Origin: Dehalococcoidia bacterium
Lineage (GTDB): Bacteria > Chloroflexota > Dehalococcoidia > Dehalococcoidales > CSSed11-197
Direction of reading: 5' to 3'
Assembly: GCA_003563865.1 (NCBI GenBank)
Contig: PWTP01000059.1
Span: 1-8,084 of the forward strand
DNA length: 8,084 bases
Shown: piece by piece, positions 6,003 through 8,084 of the stretch
Position numbering within the stretch: the first letter of the stretch is position 1
Layout: every line of letters starts with the position of its first letter
The notes under the pieces: model-generated
Database searches by the model: none
Told to the model about the DNA's origin: nothing
Seen by the model: only the letters and a program-made list of their open reading frames with translations
Program-made: the position numbers and the translations under genes

Positions 6003-7643
6003 ATGGAAAAAACCAGGCAGGCAGGGTTCTACCACCAAGCGGAGAAGTTCATCAATGAATTCATGGAAGCAGCCCCCGTAGCCGCTACCCAACTCGGCGA
6101 TCATCGCTTTGATGATCGCCTGGCCGATTACAGTAAAGCTGCACTGGCCCGACAAAAACAAATGGCCAAGGATGCGCTTGAGAATTTTGAAAACTTCGAT
6201 TCCTCGAGCTTTGACCTCGACGCCAGGATTGACCACCGGCTTATGGTTCAAATCACCAAATATCTATTGCGTGACTTTGAGCAGTTCAGAGGCCACCTTC
6301 GTGATCCTGGAACATATTGCCAGGAAGGTATGAGCGGGGTCTTTCTACTATTAATCAAAGAGTTTGCCCCTTTTGAAGAGCGTATGAAAAAGATTCTGGG
6401 CCGATTACAGTCTATACCTGAAGTTCTTGCTCAGGGCAAAGAAAACATAATTCTGGAAGAAGTTCCACCGGTTTGGAACGAAATCGCAATGGACAGCGCC
6501 AGGCAGGGGCTAGCGCTGTTTACCACCATAATACCCGCTCTGGCACAACAAGTACCTGGTATAGCTCAAGATCTGATTTCTGCCAGCCAGAAAGCAACAC
6601 AAGCATTCGAGGATTATTCCAGATTCTTAAGTAACGAAGTAACACCTAAAGCCTGCGGAGATTTTGCTGCCGGGAAAAAACTGTTCGAAGAACTGCTCAG
6701 AGAAAACCACATGCTCGACTATACCACCGCTGATTTGCTCAAAACCGGCTGGAAACTGTTTGAAGACACGGAAAAAGCGATGGAAGAAGTAGCCCGGGAG
6801 ATCGATCATGAAAAGACAGTCAGGCAATTGCTAGAGGAAAACAAGGCTGATCATCCAAAAGCAGAAGAATTGCTTGATGTATACCGCTATGAAATGGCCA
6901 GAGCAAGGCAATTCGTTATAGACCACGATATTGCAACCATTCCTGAGGGCGAAACACTGAAAATTGAACCGACACCACCCTTTTTGCGTGGTATTATTCC
7001 CTATGCAGCCTATATGATGCCCGGGCATCTCGAAAAGATTCAGCAAGGGATATTTCTGGTAACCCCTGTTGATCCCGAAAGCCCGGCTGAGGAGCAGGAA
7101 GAAAAACTAAAAGGGCATAATTATGCCAAGCTTCCTGTTACTGCTCTTCATGAGGCTTATCCCGGACACCATCTCCAGCTGGTTTATGCCAACAGCGTAG
7201 GGTCGCTCCCAAGAAAACTGGGTAATTTCATTTCTACTTTATTCATTGAGGGCTGGGCTTTCTATTGTGAAGAGCTAATGGAGGAACTCGGTTACATTGA
7301 CAAACCTTCACAAAAGCTTGGGAGGCTGGCCGACCAGCTATGGCGTGCAGCACGCATCATTCTGGATGTCTCGCTGCATACGGGGGCAATGACTGTTGAA
7401 GAAGGAATTGACTTTCTGGTAGAAAGGGCCGGGTTGGAACCGAGCAATGCTCAAGCAGAAGTACGACGCTATACGATGAGCCCAACCCAGCCAATGAGTT
7501 ATTTAATCGGAAAACTAGAGATCTTGAAATTGATCAACGATTATAAAAAGACAAATCCTAACACATCTCTAAAAACCCTGCACGATGCTGTATTATCTTG
7601 CGGTTCTCTGCCTCCACGTTTAATGCGTGAACAGCTTTTTTAA
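6003..7643 (+). CDS. DUF885-family protein, putative zinc-dependent peptidase
   Basis: A 546-residue protein with the hallmarks of the DUF885 family. The N-terminal region has PVAATQLGDHRFDDRLADYS, followed by IDHRLMVQITKYLL and a long helical middle part. The putative zinc site is ALHEAYPGHHLQ, an HExxxGH-like variant with H383, E384, H389 and H390. A second conserved element, FIEGWAFYCEELM, provides E416, the likely third ligand. The C-terminal MSPTQPMSYLIGKLEILKL is also a family mark. The family resembles gluzincin peptidases but its substrates are largely undefined, so peptidase activity is inferred. There is no signal peptide or lipobox, placing this member in the cytoplasm. It diverges from pepF across a 236-base spacer and ends just before a strong terminator, so it is probably a single-gene transcript. 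Context suggests a part in breaking down imported peptides. Confidence 0.92.
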   Translation: MEKTRQAGFYHQAEKFINEFMEAAPVAATQLGDHRFDDRLADYSKAALARQKQMAKDALENFENFDSSSFDLDARIDHRLMVQITKYLLRDFEQFRGHLRDPGTYCQEGMSGVFLLLIKEFAPFEERMKKILGRLQSIPEVLAQGKENIILEEVPPVWNEIAMDSARQGLALFTTIIPALAQQVPGIAQDLISASQKATQAFEDYSRFLSNEVTPKACGDFAAGKKLFEELLRENHMLDYTTADLLKTGWKLFEDTEKAMEEVAREIDHEKTVRQLLEENKADHPKAEELLDVYRYEMARARQFVIDHDIATIPEGETLKIEPTPPFLRGIIPYAAYMMPGHLEKIQQGIFLVTPVDPESPAEEQEEKLKGHNYAKLPVTALHEAYPGHHLQLVYANSVGSLPRKLGNFISTLFIEGWAFYCEELMEELGYIDKPSQKLGRLADQLWRAARIILDVSLHTGAMTVEEGIDFLVERAGLEPSNAQAEVRRYTMSPTQPMSYLIGKLEILKLINDYKKTNPNTSLKTLHDAVLSCGSLPPRLMREQLF

Positions 7644-7665
7644 AATATTTTTATACAAACCTGAT

Positions 7666-7702
7666 AAACAAGGGTGGGGCCGGTCAGCCCCCACCCTTGT
7701 TT
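7666..7702. terminator. Intrinsic terminator, probably serving both converging genes
   Basis: AAACAAGGGTGGGG (7666-7679) pairs perfectly with CCCCACCCTTGTTT (7689-7702), giving a 14-bp stem with a GC-rich core and a 9-base loop. The plus-strand side ends in a TTGTTTTAATCTT tract, and the minus-strand side in TTGTTTATC followed by a T-rich stretch. It lies 22 bases after the DUF885 stop and 24 bases beyond the stop of the opposing minus-strand gene, so it can end transcription from both directions. Confidence 0.92.
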
Positions 7703-7726
7703 TAATCTTGATTGCTCCACCCGTTA

Positions 7727-8083
7727 CTACGGGTTAAAACTGAATGAGTTAAAAATGAGCTCAAGTTCCGGGGGCAGTCCGTCATTTTCAAAAAAGTATT
7801 TAGCGTTACATCTGAATTGCACCGTGAAGTAAAGATCGTCATGCTGATAGAAATTATCCTCATGGTAATAAATTGTTTCACCTGCAAGATTTTGCAGATA
7901 GGTAAAAGAGTCAGATTTCTGTTCAATCAGCAGGAAGGCATTAACATCTTGATGCATCTCAACAAGCTGATGTTTTTGGTTGATCATGGAATCAATTTCC
8001 GGTAGTTCTTTTCGGGTACTGATAAAGCATTCCATTTCTCCACGGTGAACGAAAACGATCGAGGCTTTATCAGGAAAATGCTG
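7727..8083 (-). CDS. Hypothetical protein, C-terminal part (5' end outside window)
   Basis: A minus-strand frame ending at TAA (7729-7727) that stays open to the window edge, giving 118 visible residues. The internal ATG at 8035 has only GGAG two bases upstream, too close to work well. The upstream frame reads as ordinary protein (DKASIVFVHRGEMECFIS), so the true start is probably beyond the window. Visible sequence is soluble-looking, with alternating hydrophobic and polar residues (NAFLLIEQKS, then LYFTVQFRCNAKYFF), and ends in LELIFNSFSFNP. An ending of the type xxxILxSFxF after a beta-strand region recalls PsbP/DcrB-like or DUF1795-like small proteins, but this is only a resemblance. No catalytic motif is visible. 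It converges on the DUF885 gene and appears to share its terminator. Confidence 0.7.
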   Translation of the reverse strand, partial: QHFPDKASIVFVHRGEMECFISTRKELPEIDSMINQKHQLVEMHQDVNAFLLIEQKSDSFTYLQNLAGETIYYHEDNFYQHDDLYFTVQFRCNAKYFFENDGLPPELELIFNSFSFNP

Positions 8084-8084
8084 G

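Noticed and set aside
7817..8005. 62-residue plus-strand frame opposite the right-edge gene
   Set aside because: No convincing ribosome binding site, and the minus-strand frame covers it entirely and continues to the window edge with more protein-like sequence.

Overview
The window reads as a bacterial chromosome segment devoted to peptide uptake and intracellular peptide breakdown. Strong Shine-Dalgarno sequences (AAAGGAGGG, GGAGGG, GGAGG), TTG/GTG starts, an oligoendopeptidase F and moderate GC content suggest a Firmicute, probably in the Clostridia or a related class. This placement is inferred from gene style only. No phage, IS, CRISPR, tRNA or rRNA signal was seen.

Left half (1-3937, + strand): the 3' part of an operon for a Dpp/Opp-type ABC importer. 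It holds the C-terminal end of a DppB-like permease, a DppC-like permease with an unusually large extracytoplasmic insertion, two ATPases (DppD- and DppF-like) that both carry a four-cysteine C-terminal motif, and a 58-residue two-helix membrane protein with a near-perfect ribosome binding site. Junctions are tight: 4-base overlap, 8-base gap, 8-base overlap, 31-base gap. No substrate-binding protein lies in the window; it is presumably upstream.

Middle (3961-6002): pepF, an M3 metallopeptidase on the - strand, converges on the transporter operon and diverges from the next gene. The 236-base divergent spacer holds a candidate promoter in each direction and an inverted repeat that runs into the ribosome binding site of the right-hand gene.

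Right (6003-8084): a DUF885-family putative zinc peptidase on the + strand ends at a strong intrinsic hairpin terminator. On the far side a - strand gene of unknown function is cut by the window edge.

Working model: the importer brings oligo- or dipeptides into the cytoplasm, where PepF and the DUF885 enzyme, neither with a visible signal peptide, hydrolyse them. The transporter and enzyme families are clear from sequence. The pathway link is inferred from adjacency. The most unusual items are the enlarged DppC loop, the small membrane protein and the inverted repeat over the DUF885 ribosome binding site; none is a wholly new system on this evidence.
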